Assembly: GCA_946639085.1 (NCBI GenBank)
Contig: CAMPBP010000003.1
Coordinates: 1-21,718, forward strand
Direction of reading: 5' to 3'
DNA length: 21,718 nt
Origin: an uncultured Lachnospiraceae bacterium
Lineage (GTDB): Bacteria > Bacillota > Clostridia > Lachnospirales > Lachnospiraceae
How positions within the stretch are numbered: the first letter of the stretch is position 1; each line of letters begins with the position of its first letter. Positions 7,939 to 17,545 of the stretch are shown piece by piece. The notes beneath the pieces are model-generated. The model was not told the origin of the DNA. It saw only the letters and a list, made by a program, of their open reading frames with translations, and did no database searches. The position numbers and the translations under genes were made by a program.

Positions 7939-9834
7939 ATGGCATTTGAAGTAATAAAGACGAGAGAAGATCTTGAACGTTTACAGGTTAAGTTTAAGAA
8001 GTCTCTTGATTCTCAGTCAAAACAGATACTTATCTGCGCGGGTACCGGCTGCGTTGCGGGCGGTTCACTCCGTATATATGAAAGACTTCAGGAGATACTC
8101 AAAGAAAAGGATATCCCCTGTTCCGTAATGCTGGAAGAGGAGCCTCACGATACTATCGGCGTAAAGAAATCCGGCTGTCACGGTTTTTGTGAAAAAGGTC
8201 CCCTTCTCAGGATAGAGCCTTTCGGATGGCTCTACTTAAAGGTTAAGGTTGAAGACTGTGAGGAGATCGTCGAAAAGACGATCATCGGGAACGAATGTGT
8301 CGACAGACTCGTTTATAAAGACAGTGAAGGCAATCCTTACAGACAACAGTCGGAGATCCCTTTCTATAAAAAGCAGACAAGACTTGCACTTGAACATTGC
8401 GGTCACATCAATGCCGAGTCGATAGTCGAATATATCGCCGTAGGCGGTTACAGTGCCGTAGCCAAGGCACTGTTTGACATGACGAGCGAAGAGATAGTGG
8501 AAGAGATCACGAAGTCCACGTTAAGAGGTCGAGGAGGCGGAGGCTTCCCCACCGGTACAAAGTGGGCACAGGTACTTAAGCAGGACAGTGACGAAAAATA
8601 CATCGTTTGTAACGGTGACGAAGGCGATCCCGGTGCGTTCATGGACCGTTCCATGATGGAAGGCGATCCCCACAGAGTGCTTGAAGGTATGATAATCGCC
8701 GGTAAAGCTACCGGGGCTCATCACGGTTACATATACGTAAGAGCGGAATATCCTCTTGCGGTGGAAAGACTTTCCATAGCTATAGAAAAGGCCACAAAGA
8801 GAGGCCTTTTGGGCAAGAACATAATGGGTTCGGGCTTTGATTTCGACATTAAGATCTGTCAGGGCGCCGGTGCATTCGTGTGCGGTGAAGGCTCGGCTCT
8901 TACCGCTTCGATAGAAGGTCACAGAGGTATGCCCAGAGTTAAACCTCCCCGTACCACCGAGCACGGTCTTTTTGACAAGCCTACGGTTCTTAACAACGTT
9001 GAAACTTTTTGTAACGTGCCTCCCATCATCTTAAAGGGAGCCGACTGGTATTGCACCTTCGGCCCCGAAAAGAGCCACGGAACAAAAGCCTTCGCATTGA
9101 CGGGTAACGTTAACAATACGGGTCTTATCGAAGTTCCCATGGGAACGACCCTTCGTGAAGTAATATACGACATCGGCGGCGGCGTAAAGGGCGGCGAGTT
9201 CAAAGCCGTTCAGATCGGCGGTCCTTCCGGCGGATGTTTGTGCCTTAATTCCGATGAAGATCACCTTAACATATCCCTTGATTTCGACTCACTTAAGAAA
9301 GTGGGCGCCATGATCGGTTCAGGCGGTCTTGTTGTCATGAACGACAAGTCGTGTATGGTTGAGGTTGCGAGATTTTTCATGAACTTCACCCAGAACGAAT
9401 CCTGCGGTAAGTGCGTTCCCTGTCGTGAAGGTACAAAGCGAATGCTTGAACTTTTAAATGATATCGTTGAAGGAAGAGGTACCGAGGAGCACCTTGAAAC
9501 ATTGGAGGAGCTTGCGGATACCGTTTCAAACACCGCTCTTTGCGGTCTTGGTAAATCCGCTCCTTCACCGGTAATCAGTACCATGAAATACTTTAGGGAT
9601 GAATACATTGCCCACGTAAGAGACAAGAAATGTCCCGCAGGTCAGTGTACCGCCCTTTCGGTATATGAGATCGATCCCGAACTTTGTAAGGGATGTACCA
9701 AGTGCGCCCGTCAGTGTCCTGTGGGCGCCATCACGGGTACGGTCAAAGAAGCACATAAGATCGATACAACCAAGTGCATCAAGTGCGGCGCCTGCATGAG
9801 CGGCTGTCCCTTCGGTGCCATAAAGAGAGTGTAA
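7939..9834 (+). CDS. hydB: HydB: NuoF-like NADH/FMN subunit of [FeFe]-hydrogenase
   Basis: A 631-residue flavo-iron-sulfur subunit that exchanges electrons with NAD(H). Domains in order: an N-terminal [2Fe-2S] thioredoxin-like domain (Cys33, Cys38, Cys80, Cys84); the NADH/FMN domain with 'GRGGGGFPTGTKW' (197-209) and 'CNGDEGDPGAFMDR'; the [4Fe-4S] site 'ESCGKCVPCREGT' (Cys489, 492, 495, with Cys535); and a C-terminal 2x[4Fe-4S] ferredoxin (Cys583/586/589/593 and Cys613/616/619/623). This is the layout of HydB/HndC of trimeric or tetrameric bifurcating hydrogenases, where the flavin site is thought to join the NADH and ferredoxin branches. GGGAGG at 7925-7930 lies inside the hydC end. No key cysteine is missing. 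Confidence 0.94.
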   Translation: MAFEVIKTREDLERLQVKFKKSLDSQSKQILICAGTGCVAGGSLRIYERLQEILKEKDIPCSVMLEEEPHDTIGVKKSGCHGFCEKGPLLRIEPFGWLYLKVKVEDCEEIVEKTIIGNECVDRLVYKDSEGNPYRQQSEIPFYKKQTRLALEHCGHINAESIVEYIAVGGYSAVAKALFDMTSEEIVEEITKSTLRGRGGGGFPTGTKWAQVLKQDSDEKYIVCNGDEGDPGAFMDRSMMEGDPHRVLEGMIIAGKATGAHHGYIYVRAEYPLAVERLSIAIEKATKRGLLGKNIMGSGFDFDIKICQGAGAFVCGEGSALTASIEGHRGMPRVKPPRTTEHGLFDKPTVLNNVETFCNVPPIILKGADWYCTFGPEKSHGTKAFALTGNVNNTGLIEVPMGTTLREVIYDIGGGVKGGEFKAVQIGGPSGGCLCLNSDEDHLNISLDFDSLKKVGAMIGSGGLVVMNDKSCMVEVARFFMNFTQNESCGKCVPCREGTKRMLELLNDIVEGRGTEEHLETLEELADTVSNTALCGLGKSAPSPVISTMKYFRDEYIAHVRDKKCPAGQCTALSVYEIDPELCKGCTKCARQCPVGAITGTVKEAHKIDTTKCIKCGACMSGCPFGAIKRV

Positions 9835-9847
9835 GGAGGTACGTATA

Positions 9848-11536
9848 ATGGATAAATATATGATCATTGACGGAATGCGTATTCCCTTCACCGATGAGAA
9901 GAACATTCTTCAGGTAATTCACAAAGCGGGTATCCATGTACCTACGTTTTGTTACTATTCTGACATGTCCATTTTCGGAGCATGTCGTATGTGCGTTGTC
10001 GAAGACAACAGAGGAGAAATACTTGCTTCATGCTCCACTCCTCCCAAGGATAAACTCGAGATAAAGACAAATACACCCAGACTTCATGAGTACAGAAAGA
10101 TGATTCTTGAGCTTTTGCTCGCGGCTCACTGTCGTGACTGTACGGTATGTGAAAAGAACGGAAGATGCCGTCTTCAGATGCTGGCCGTTCGTTTCGGTCT
10201 TACCGAGATAAGATTTAAGAACAACAGAGAAGAGATGGAGATCGACGATTCCTCCGAATCCATCATAAGAGATCCCGGCAAGTGTATTCTCTGCGGTGAC
10301 TGCGTTCGTATGTGTAACGAAGTTCAGAACGTCGGTGCCATCGACTTTGCATACCGCGGAAGCAACATGCGCGTTCTTCCCGCCATGGGCAAGAAGATCG
10401 CCGAGACAAACTGCGTAAACTGCGGTCAGTGTGCTGCGGTATGTCCTACGGCAGCCATCCACGTAAAGAGTTCTCTTCGCGCGGCATGGAAAGCACTTTA
10501 CGATCCCAAGGCAAGAGTTGTTGCTCAGGTAGCACCTGCTGTAAGAGTGGCTCTTGGCGAAGAGTTCGGTCTTGAGCCCGGAAAGAACACCATGGGTCGT
10601 ATCTATGCGGCTTTAAGAATGCTCGGATTTGACAGCGTATTCGATACATCGGTAGGTGCCGATCTTACGGTTGTTGAAGAATCGAACGAACTTATAAAGA
10701 AACTTGAAGCCGGCGATGACAAATATCCTTTGTTTACATCCTGTTGTCCCGCATGGGTAAGATACGTTGAAACAAAGCACCCCGAACTTTTGCCTTATGT
10801 TTCTTCATGCAAGTCTCCCATGGGAATGTTCGGAGCGGTTCTTAAAGAGCATTATAAGCAAAAAGACGAGGAAGAAGGCATGCGCACCGTATCGGTGGCT
10901 ATCATGCCCTGCGCCGCAAAGAAGTTTGAGATAACAAGAGAAGAACTTTCAAGAAACGGAATAAGAGACGTGGATATAGTAATCACCACTTCCGAACTTG
11001 CAAGAATGATTAAAGAGATAGGTATCCAGTTTAACGAGATCGATCCTCAGGGTCCCGATATGCCTTTCTCCATAAGTTCGGGTGCCGGTACCATATTCGG
11101 CGCTACGGGCGGTGTTACGGAAGCGGCATTAAGACGTGTTGCCGGTGCCAAGACAAATGAAGATCTTAAGGCCATCGAGTATCTCGGAGTAAGAGGTTTG
11201 GAAGGCGTTAAGACCGCAAAAGTACCTTACGGTGACAAAGAACTGGATATCGCCATAGTGAGCGGTCTCGGTAATGCGGAGAAGCTTATCAAGGCAATAG
11301 AGTCCGGAGAACTTCACTTTGATTTTGTCGAAGTTATGGCATGCCCTCTCGGATGTGTCGCAGGAGCCGGACAACCCTTCGTATACAGAGAGGGAAAAGA
11401 AAAACGTGCTGCGGGTCTTTACAAGGCCGATCGTTCTTCCGTTATCAAATGTTCCCAGGACAGCCCGGTTATCGAAGACCTTTATGCCGGCGTTTTGAAC
11501 GGAAGAGTTCACGAATTACTTCACAGGGAGAAATAA
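9848..11536 (+). CDS. hydA: HydA: catalytic [FeFe]-hydrogenase subunit (M3 type)
   Basis: A 562-residue group A [FeFe]-hydrogenase that makes or consumes H2 at an H-cluster. The N-terminal [2Fe-2S] domain has Cys35/46/49/62. The His-ligated [4Fe-4S] has His94/Cys98/101/107. Two [4Fe-4S] motifs follow (Cys146/149/152/156 and Cys189/192/195/199). The H-cluster motifs are L1 'TSCCPAW' (Cys299 proton-relay, Cys300 ligand), L2 'MPCAAKKFE' (Cys355) and L3 'MACPLGCVAGAGQP' (Cys499, Cys503). From memory these ligand numbers coincide with Clostridium pasteurianum CpI. L3 reads GAG where GGG is usual. There is no extra C-terminal cluster domain after the small-subunit-like tail. GGAGG at 9835-9839 follows directly on the hydB stop. 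No hydE, hydF or hydG maturation genes are in the window. Confidence 0.96.
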   Translation: MDKYMIIDGMRIPFTDEKNILQVIHKAGIHVPTFCYYSDMSIFGACRMCVVEDNRGEILASCSTPPKDKLEIKTNTPRLHEYRKMILELLLAAHCRDCTVCEKNGRCRLQMLAVRFGLTEIRFKNNREEMEIDDSSESIIRDPGKCILCGDCVRMCNEVQNVGAIDFAYRGSNMRVLPAMGKKIAETNCVNCGQCAAVCPTAAIHVKSSLRAAWKALYDPKARVVAQVAPAVRVALGEEFGLEPGKNTMGRIYAALRMLGFDSVFDTSVGADLTVVEESNELIKKLEAGDDKYPLFTSCCPAWVRYVETKHPELLPYVSSCKSPMGMFGAVLKEHYKQKDEEEGMRTVSVAIMPCAAKKFEITREELSRNGIRDVDIVITTSELARMIKEIGIQFNEIDPQGPDMPFSISSGAGTIFGATGGVTEAALRRVAGAKTNEDLKAIEYLGVRGLEGVKTAKVPYGDKELDIAIVSGLGNAEKLIKAIESGELHFDFVEVMACPLGCVAGAGQPFVYREGKEKRAAGLYKADRSSVIKCSQDSPVIEDLYAGVLNGRVHELLHREK

Positions 11537-11540
11537 TCTT

Positions 11541-12038
11541 ATGAGTGATGCTTATTACGAATGTATGGTACAAAGAAAAACACCTGCATACATGATCTTT
11601 CTTAAATGGGTTTTGATCATACTTACGGTTTTGTCTGCACTTGTTTCCTTCATCGGGTTGCCCCTCATGCTGTTCATGGCTGCGGCTTTCGGTGTCGGTA
11701 TCTATTTTACCGTTACATATTCCGATGTGGAATTTGAATATCTTTATCTTGATAAAGAGATCACGGTGGACAAAGTGTTTCATAAATCAAAGCGTAAGCG
11801 TGTAAAGGTTTATTCCCTTGATAAGATCGAGATCATGGCTCCTTTAAAGAGCTGGCATCTTGACAGCTATAAAAACAGAACCTTCAAGGTTGTAGATCTC
11901 TCAAGCGGTGTCGAAGAGATGCCCGAGAAACGCTACACCTTCTATTACAACGGAGAAGAGCAGGTTATTTTTGAGCCTGACGATCACTTCATCAAAATGG
12001 TGAAGAACGTTGCTCCCAGAAAGATATTTACCGACTGA
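11541..12038 (+). CDS. Small two-TM membrane protein (DUF6106-like)
   Basis: A 165-residue protein with two hydrophobic segments near the N-terminus (~16-36 and ~38-58) and a ~100-residue cytoplasmic tail, rich in beta-strand-like alternation ('FEYLYLDKEITVDKVFHKSKRKRVKVYSLDKIEIMAP', 'RYTFYYNGEEQVIFEPDDHF'), suggesting a PH-like fold. It resembles proteins annotated DUF6106 in Lachnospiraceae; I place it there from memory and with moderate certainty. Function unknown. ATG 11541 lies four bases after the hydA stop, with GGGAG at 11526-11530 inside hydA. An operon terminator follows at 12060. Position makes it the last gene of the hydrogenase transcript, though a functional link is unproven. 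Confidence 0.75.
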   Translation: MSDAYYECMVQRKTPAYMIFLKWVLIILTVLSALVSFIGLPLMLFMAAAFGVGIYFTVTYSDVEFEYLYLDKEITVDKVFHKSKRKRVKVYSLDKIEIMAPLKSWHLDSYKNRTFKVVDLSSGVEEMPEKRYTFYYNGEEQVIFEPDDHFIKMVKNVAPRKIFTD

Positions 12039-12059
12039 TAAAGATCGGTTTTTGACAAT

Positions 12060-12090
12060 GCGGTTTTTGTGATGAACAAAAGCCGCTTTT
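12060..12090 (+). terminator. Intrinsic terminator of the hydrogenase operon
   Basis: The stem GCGGTTTTTGT (12060-12070) pairs with ACAAAAGCCGC (12076-12086) with one G-U pair and a 5-base loop, and is followed by TTTT and more T-rich sequence. It lies 22 bases after the last stop of the operon. Confidence 0.8.
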
Positions 12091-12118
12091 AATTTCTTTT
12101 ATTTGTCGATTTTTATTG

Positions 12119-12147
12119 TTGACACGAAGCATCTTCTTTGTTAAACT
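12119..12147 (+). promoter_or_regulatory. guaB promoter
   Basis: A perfect -35 TTGACA (12119-12124) is followed by a 17-bp spacer and TAAACT (12142-12147, 4/6 match to TATAAT). A T-rich stretch precedes the -35. Transcription would begin near 12155, giving an ~85-base leader. Confidence 0.6.
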
Positions 12148-12155
12148 CAACGGCA

Positions 12156-13697
<1,542 letters not shown>

Positions 13698-13707
13698 TAT
13701 TTTGACC

Positions 13708-13750
13708 AAAATGAACCAAGGGGACAGTCCCCCTGGTTCATTTTTCTTTC
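13708..13750 (+). terminator. guaB terminator with a GGGGA-CAG-TCCCC palindrome
   Basis: A long hairpin: AAAATGAACCA (13708-13718) pairs with TGGTTCATTTT (13734-13744), an A/C mismatch follows, then GGGGA (13720-13724) pairs with TCCCC (13728-13732) around CAG. The T-rich end TTTTTCTTTC gives a canonical terminator. The GGGGAC core resembles dispersed REP-like palindromes seen in many bacterial genomes. Confidence 0.82.
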
Positions 13751-13813
13751 TCCCAATAAGCATTTTTTTTACCATGTGAAAGAAACGGCATAGAAAAAGG
13801 CGGTTTTTTACAA

Positions 13814-13843
13814 TTGAAATGCATTTGGGTCTTGTGTTAAACT
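13814..13843 (+). promoter_or_regulatory. Promoter of the GGDEF-EAL/DUF2225 operon
   Basis: TTGAAA (13814-13819, 5/6) and TAAACT (13838-13843, 4/6) are separated by 18 bp; with TTAAAC as -10 the spacer is 17. The same TTAAACT box occurs in the guaB promoter. The 14-base block around the -35 (13804-13817) is identical to that at 17408-17421 before the purine operon. Confidence 0.5.
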
Positions 13844-13891
13844 AACAATTGGGGAGATTTTTGGTTACTAATAGCAGGATGGTTTTTAGAG

Positions 13892-16534
13892 GTGGAAGAC
13901 AACTTACTTGATCTGGTAATAGTACACAGACTTGCGGCGCGCTACTGTGAAGTGGCGGGCCTATATATGTATGGCGTAAACAAAGACGGCGAGATCTTCT
14001 CCGAAATAACCGGAGAACCCGATGAGTGCAAGAGACTCATTGAACTTGTCGGCAAGGATACTCTCGATAATCTCTATCACAGAGTTTCCGATTCCGATAT
14101 GGAAGTTCAGGCCATGGAAGACACCGTTGTACCCAATATCCGTATTGCCGCATCCGCAATGTTCGTTGGCGGAGAGGCCGTGATGACATGGATATTCATC
14201 GGTGTATTAAACGACGAGGAGCTTAACGTTCCCGGTGCCGTTGGTGCAGATCAATTTTCAAGGATCATTTCTTTTGAAAATTTCATGCACTCGGTAGATA
14301 TAGTAAGAGACGTTACTCAGCTTATCATGTCATCGACCCTTTCGATGGTAAGTGCCGAAGCGGAGAGCAGAAGAAGCAAATTCTCCGAGCAGGAGATGAA
14401 AGATTCCTTAGAGCGTGCGGAGGCCGTTTCAAGGATCGTGCAGCTTCTTGACAGCGACGAAGCGATAGAAGCCATCATGAGCACCTGCATGGGACTCATA
14501 GGCGAATATCTTAATATATCCACAGCCATGGTGGCACGTACCCGTCAGGGTAAAGAAACGATGGACATTCTTGCCGAGTGGACAAACTCGGGAGTGGTTT
14601 CTCTCTTTGATCGGTTCAGAGATCAGAAGACTTTCTCGTTCTTAAAGAGCGACAAGCCTATCGTTATCTCTTACGACAGCGATGTGCCCGCCCAGCTTTC
14701 AAAGGACATGGCATATCTTGGCATCAAAGCACTTGTGGTTCTTCCCATCCACGTAGTGAACGGATACGGAATGTACGCGTGCTTTATGGATAAGTCGGAA
14801 GAAAAGAAGTTTTCGGTGGATGAAGTCAAGTTCCTTCATGACGCGTCCCACGTTCTTCATTCCGTGGTCACAAAACGTATTCAGAAGAACTCTCTTGCAG
14901 GCTCCTATGCATCCCTTGAGTCACTTCTTGACAACGTTGGAAGCGCGATCTACGTACGAGACGTGAATACGAACACACCTCTTTTCATGAACAGGATATT
15001 AAAGAGTACTTTCGCCACCGAGCTTCAGAACAACACTCTTGATGAACTGTTTGACAGTGCGATACCCGTTAATCGCGGCAGCGGTATTTACGAGATCAAC
15101 CATATCGACAGAAATCGCTGGTACGATCTTCACTATACATACATCAACTGGGTGGACGGACGTAAGGTTTCTTTGTGCGCCGCATACGACGTTACGGACA
15201 AGAAAACTTACCAGAAGAGAATAGAACAGCAGGCTTGTACGGACTTCCTTACCGGCCTTTACAACAGAATGTGCTGCGAGCGAGATCTCGCAATACACAT
15301 AGACAGTGCAAAAAGAAACAACATGACGGGTGCTCTTTTGTACCTCGACCTTGATGACTTTAAGCACATTAACGACGGTCTCGGCCATCAGTACGGCGAC
15401 GTATTGTTAAAGGCTATTTCCCATTCCCTTCAGCGTATCGACGGTATTCAGAATACCTGTTACAGAATGGGCGGCGACGAGTTCGTCATCATCATCCCTC
15501 CCGAGAGCTACGAGCATTTCAACAGCATCGTAGAGGGTATACAGGACATATTCAACAAGCCCTGGTATTTAAAAGATGCCGATTACTATTGTACCATGAG
15601 TATGGGTATCGTTGAATTCCCCGATTCGGGCGAAAGTGTTCAGGAACTTATCAAAAAGGCCGACATTGCGATGTACGAAGCCAAGAAAGACGGTAAGAAC
15701 CGCACAGCCAAGTATTCGGACAAGATCGTTTCTTCATCCAGCAAGCGTCTTGATATGGAAAAGAACATGCGTGACGCGATCACCGATGAGTTCAAGGAAT
15801 TCAAGGTTTATTACCAGCCCATCGTGGACGTTATGACCGAAGGCAATCCTTGTATAGGTGCGGAGGCGCTTATCAGATGGAATTCCGCCGAGCTTGGATT
15901 TATCGCACCCAGCGATTTCATCCCTCTTGCAGAGTACCTTGGTCTTATCAATCCTATCGGTAACAATGTTTTAAGAGAAGCGTGTCTTGAAGTTAAGAAG
16001 TGGAACGAAAACGGACATCCGGAATTCAAGGTTAACGTTAACCTTTCGGTGGTACAGCTTCTTCAGACAGACATTGTCGAGATAGTTAAGAAGACTATCG
16101 AAGAGACCGGAGTAAATCCAAAGAACTTAACCTTGGAAGTTACGGAAAGTCTTGCCATCAACGATATGGAACGTATGAAGCGTATCCTTTCGGAGATCAA
16201 GACCTTCGGCGTGAAGATCGCCCTGGACGATTTCGGTACCGGTTACAGTTCCCTTAACCACATAAGAGAGATTCCTTTCGACGTAATAAAGGTGGATCAA
16301 AGCTTTGTAAGAGACCTTGCGGACGATGCATATTCACAGTCCTTCATCAAGATGGTGGCAGAGCTTGCTGAGACCATAGGCGTACAGATCTGTGTCGAAG
16401 GTATCGAGACGAAAGAACAGTTTAACGTTCTCGGCGGCATGAAGGTTAAGATGGTACAGGGTTACTTCTTTGACAGACCCATGCCTAAAGAAGATTTTGA
16501 AGCAAAATATGTCGGACTTGAAGAGTCCGAATAG
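13892..16534 (+). CDS. Cyclic-di-GMP enzyme with GAF, PAS, GGDEF and EAL domains
   Basis: An 880-residue protein with no membrane segment. An N-terminal sensory region (~1-150) of unrecognised family is followed by a GAF-like domain (~185-335), a PAS-like domain (~345-440), GGDEF (~450-610) and EAL (~625-875). GGDEF is intact (Gly527-Gly528-Asp529-Glu530-Phe531) for diguanylate cyclase activity, but the upstream RxxD product-inhibition site is absent. EAL is intact too: 'EALIRW' (658-663), 'NVNLS', 'LEVTES', 'LDDFGTGYSSL', 'IKVDQSFV', 'VEGIET'. It may therefore both make and break c-di-GMP, tuned by the sensory domains. The likely start is GTG 13892, with AGGATGG at 13876-13882; no in-frame ATG lies upstream. 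DUF2225 begins 20 bases after the stop. Confidence 0.9.
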   Translation: MEDNLLDLVIVHRLAARYCEVAGLYMYGVNKDGEIFSEITGEPDECKRLIELVGKDTLDNLYHRVSDSDMEVQAMEDTVVPNIRIAASAMFVGGEAVMTWIFIGVLNDEELNVPGAVGADQFSRIISFENFMHSVDIVRDVTQLIMSSTLSMVSAEAESRRSKFSEQEMKDSLERAEAVSRIVQLLDSDEAIEAIMSTCMGLIGEYLNISTAMVARTRQGKETMDILAEWTNSGVVSLFDRFRDQKTFSFLKSDKPIVISYDSDVPAQLSKDMAYLGIKALVVLPIHVVNGYGMYACFMDKSEEKKFSVDEVKFLHDASHVLHSVVTKRIQKNSLAGSYASLESLLDNVGSAIYVRDVNTNTPLFMNRILKSTFATELQNNTLDELFDSAIPVNRGSGIYEINHIDRNRWYDLHYTYINWVDGRKVSLCAAYDVTDKKTYQKRIEQQACTDFLTGLYNRMCCERDLAIHIDSAKRNNMTGALLYLDLDDFKHINDGLGHQYGDVLLKAISHSLQRIDGIQNTCYRMGGDEFVIIIPPESYEHFNSIVEGIQDIFNKPWYLKDADYYCTMSMGIVEFPDSGESVQELIKKADIAMYEAKKDGKNRTAKYSDKIVSSSSKRLDMEKNMRDAITDEFKEFKVYYQPIVDVMTEGNPCIGAEALIRWNSAELGFIAPSDFIPLAEYLGLINPIGNNVLREACLEVKKWNENGHPEFKVNVNLSVVQLLQTDIVEIVKKTIEETGVNPKNLTLEVTESLAINDMERMKRILSEIKTFGVKIALDDFGTGYSSLNHIREIPFDVIKVDQSFVRDLADDAYSQSFIKMVAELAETIGVQICVEGIETKEQFNVLGGMKVKMVQGYFFDRPMPKEDFEAKYVGLEESE

Positions 16535-16554
16535 TAAGTTATACGGAGGTCATT

Positions 16555-17397
16555 ATGGCAGACGGATTATTGTCCGGACTTGAATCATTTGGATTCGGCG
16601 GACTTGAAAACATGAATCTTTTCGAAGATGAGAGCAAGAAGAGTGCACCACAGGGAGACGAAAAAGCGGCTCCTCAGGTAAGCGAGAAAGATTTTCTTCT
16701 TGATAAGACTATTGAGTGCCCTGTGTGCGACAGCAAGTTTAAATATCGTGCGCTTAAGGCTTCGGCTGCCAAGCTTATCGGAACCGACAACGACCTTCGT
16801 CCCAGACATGAAGGTATCGATGTATCCAAGTACGACGTTATCATGTGCCCCATGTGCGGTTATACTGCACTTACAAGATTCTTCCCCGGTATTCTCAATC
16901 TTCAGAGACAGAAAGTAAGGGAAAAGATCTGTACGAACTTCAAGGTTCGTCCGGGTGCTCCCGAGACATATACATACGACGAAGCGATCGAAAATTACAA
17001 GATGGCTTTGCTTAACGCGGTTGTAAAGGGCGCAAAGGCAAGTGAGAAAGCTTACATCTGCCTTAAGACATCCTGGATGTACAGAGGAAAAGCCGAGGAG
17101 ATAGGCGAGTCCGATCCCGAATACAAGAACGTAAAGGCAACCGAGCACGAGTTTACCAAGAACGCATATGAAGGATTTGTTGCCGCAGTATCGGCAGAGA
17201 ACTATCCCATGTGCGGTATGGATGAGACCACGGTTGATTACCTTCTGGCAAACCTTGCCAACATGACCGATCACATCGACGTATGTTCAAAGCTCATCGC
17301 AAAGATTCTGGGTTCACCCACCGCTTCTCCCAGGATCAAAGACAAGACAAGAGATCTTAAAGAAGAAGTGTTAAAGAAAATCAAAAATAAACAGTAG
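16555..17397 (+). CDS. DUF2225 zinc-ribbon protein
   Basis: A 280-residue cytosolic protein matching DUF2225. An acidic, Ser/Gly-rich N-terminal tail (~1-45) precedes a treble-clef-like zinc site: 'IECPVCDSKFKY' (CxxC) and 'DVIMCPMCGYTALTRFFPG' (CxxC). A helical, TPR-like C-terminal half follows ('YDEAIENYKMALLNAVVKGAKASEKAYICLKTSWMYR'). No enzymatic role is known for the family. GGAGG at 16545-16549 sits five bases before ATG 16555. It follows the c-di-GMP enzyme by 20 bases and is probably on the same transcript; no strong terminator follows it. Whether it works with c-di-GMP signalling is inference from position only. Confidence 0.85.
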   Translation: MADGLLSGLESFGFGGLENMNLFEDESKKSAPQGDEKAAPQVSEKDFLLDKTIECPVCDSKFKYRALKASAAKLIGTDNDLRPRHEGIDVSKYDVIMCPMCGYTALTRFFPGILNLQRQKVREKICTNFKVRPGAPETYTYDEAIENYKMALLNAVVKGAKASEKAYICLKTSWMYRGKAEEIGESDPEYKNVKATEHEFTKNAYEGFVAAVSAENYPMCGMDETTVDYLLANLANMTDHIDVCSKLIAKILGSPTASPRIKDKTRDLKEEVLKKIKNKQ

Positions 17398-17417
17398 TTA
17401 ATTGTGATTTTTTACAA

Positions 17418-17446
17418 TTGACACTTTTTAAGCGTAAAGATATCAT
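17418..17446 (+). promoter_or_regulatory. Promoter of the ZTP riboswitch/purine operon
   Basis: A perfect -35 TTGACA (17418-17423), a 17-bp spacer and TATCAT (17441-17446, 5/6) form a strong sigma-A type promoter that places the start of transcription just before the riboswitch. The -35 lies at the end of a small inverted repeat, AATTGT (17400-17405) and ACAATT (17414-17419). Confidence 0.8.
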
Positions 17447-17458
17447 AATCACATAAAG

Positions 17459-17545
17459 TCTATATAACTGACGGATAACCCGGGAAACCGGAAAAGTGGA
17501 ATCGACCACGTGAAGTATAGATGATTAAAGCCGACCGTCTGGGCG
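17459..17545 (+). ncRNA. ZTP (pfl-motif) riboswitch aptamer
   Basis: This leader has the ZTP/pfl riboswitch layout. P1 is TCTATA (17459-17464) with TATAGA (17516-17521). A conserved-looking ACTGACGGATAA follows, then a CCGG-GAAA-CCGG tetraloop hairpin (17480-17491), then GTGG (17496-17499) with CCAC (17506-17509), and the signature CCGTCTGGGC at 17535-17544, matching the motif's CCGnCUGGGC. It precedes purine genes whose substrate is ZMP, the ligand class of this riboswitch. The overlapping terminator at 17530-17580 suggests transcriptional control: ligand binding would hold the CCGTCTGGGC strand and let transcription pass. I recognised it by eye; a covariance search (RF01750) was not possible. 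Confidence 0.8.

Noticed and set aside
16585..17274. 229-residue antisense reading opposite the DUF2225 gene
   Set aside because: No recognisable domain or ribosome site; it lies wholly opposite a well-supported gene and reflects codon bias.
17400..17419. Terminator after the DUF2225 gene (AATTGT/ACAATT with T-rich loop)
   Set aside because: The stem is only six AT-rich pairs with the T-run in the loop rather than after the stem; it overlaps the next promoter instead.
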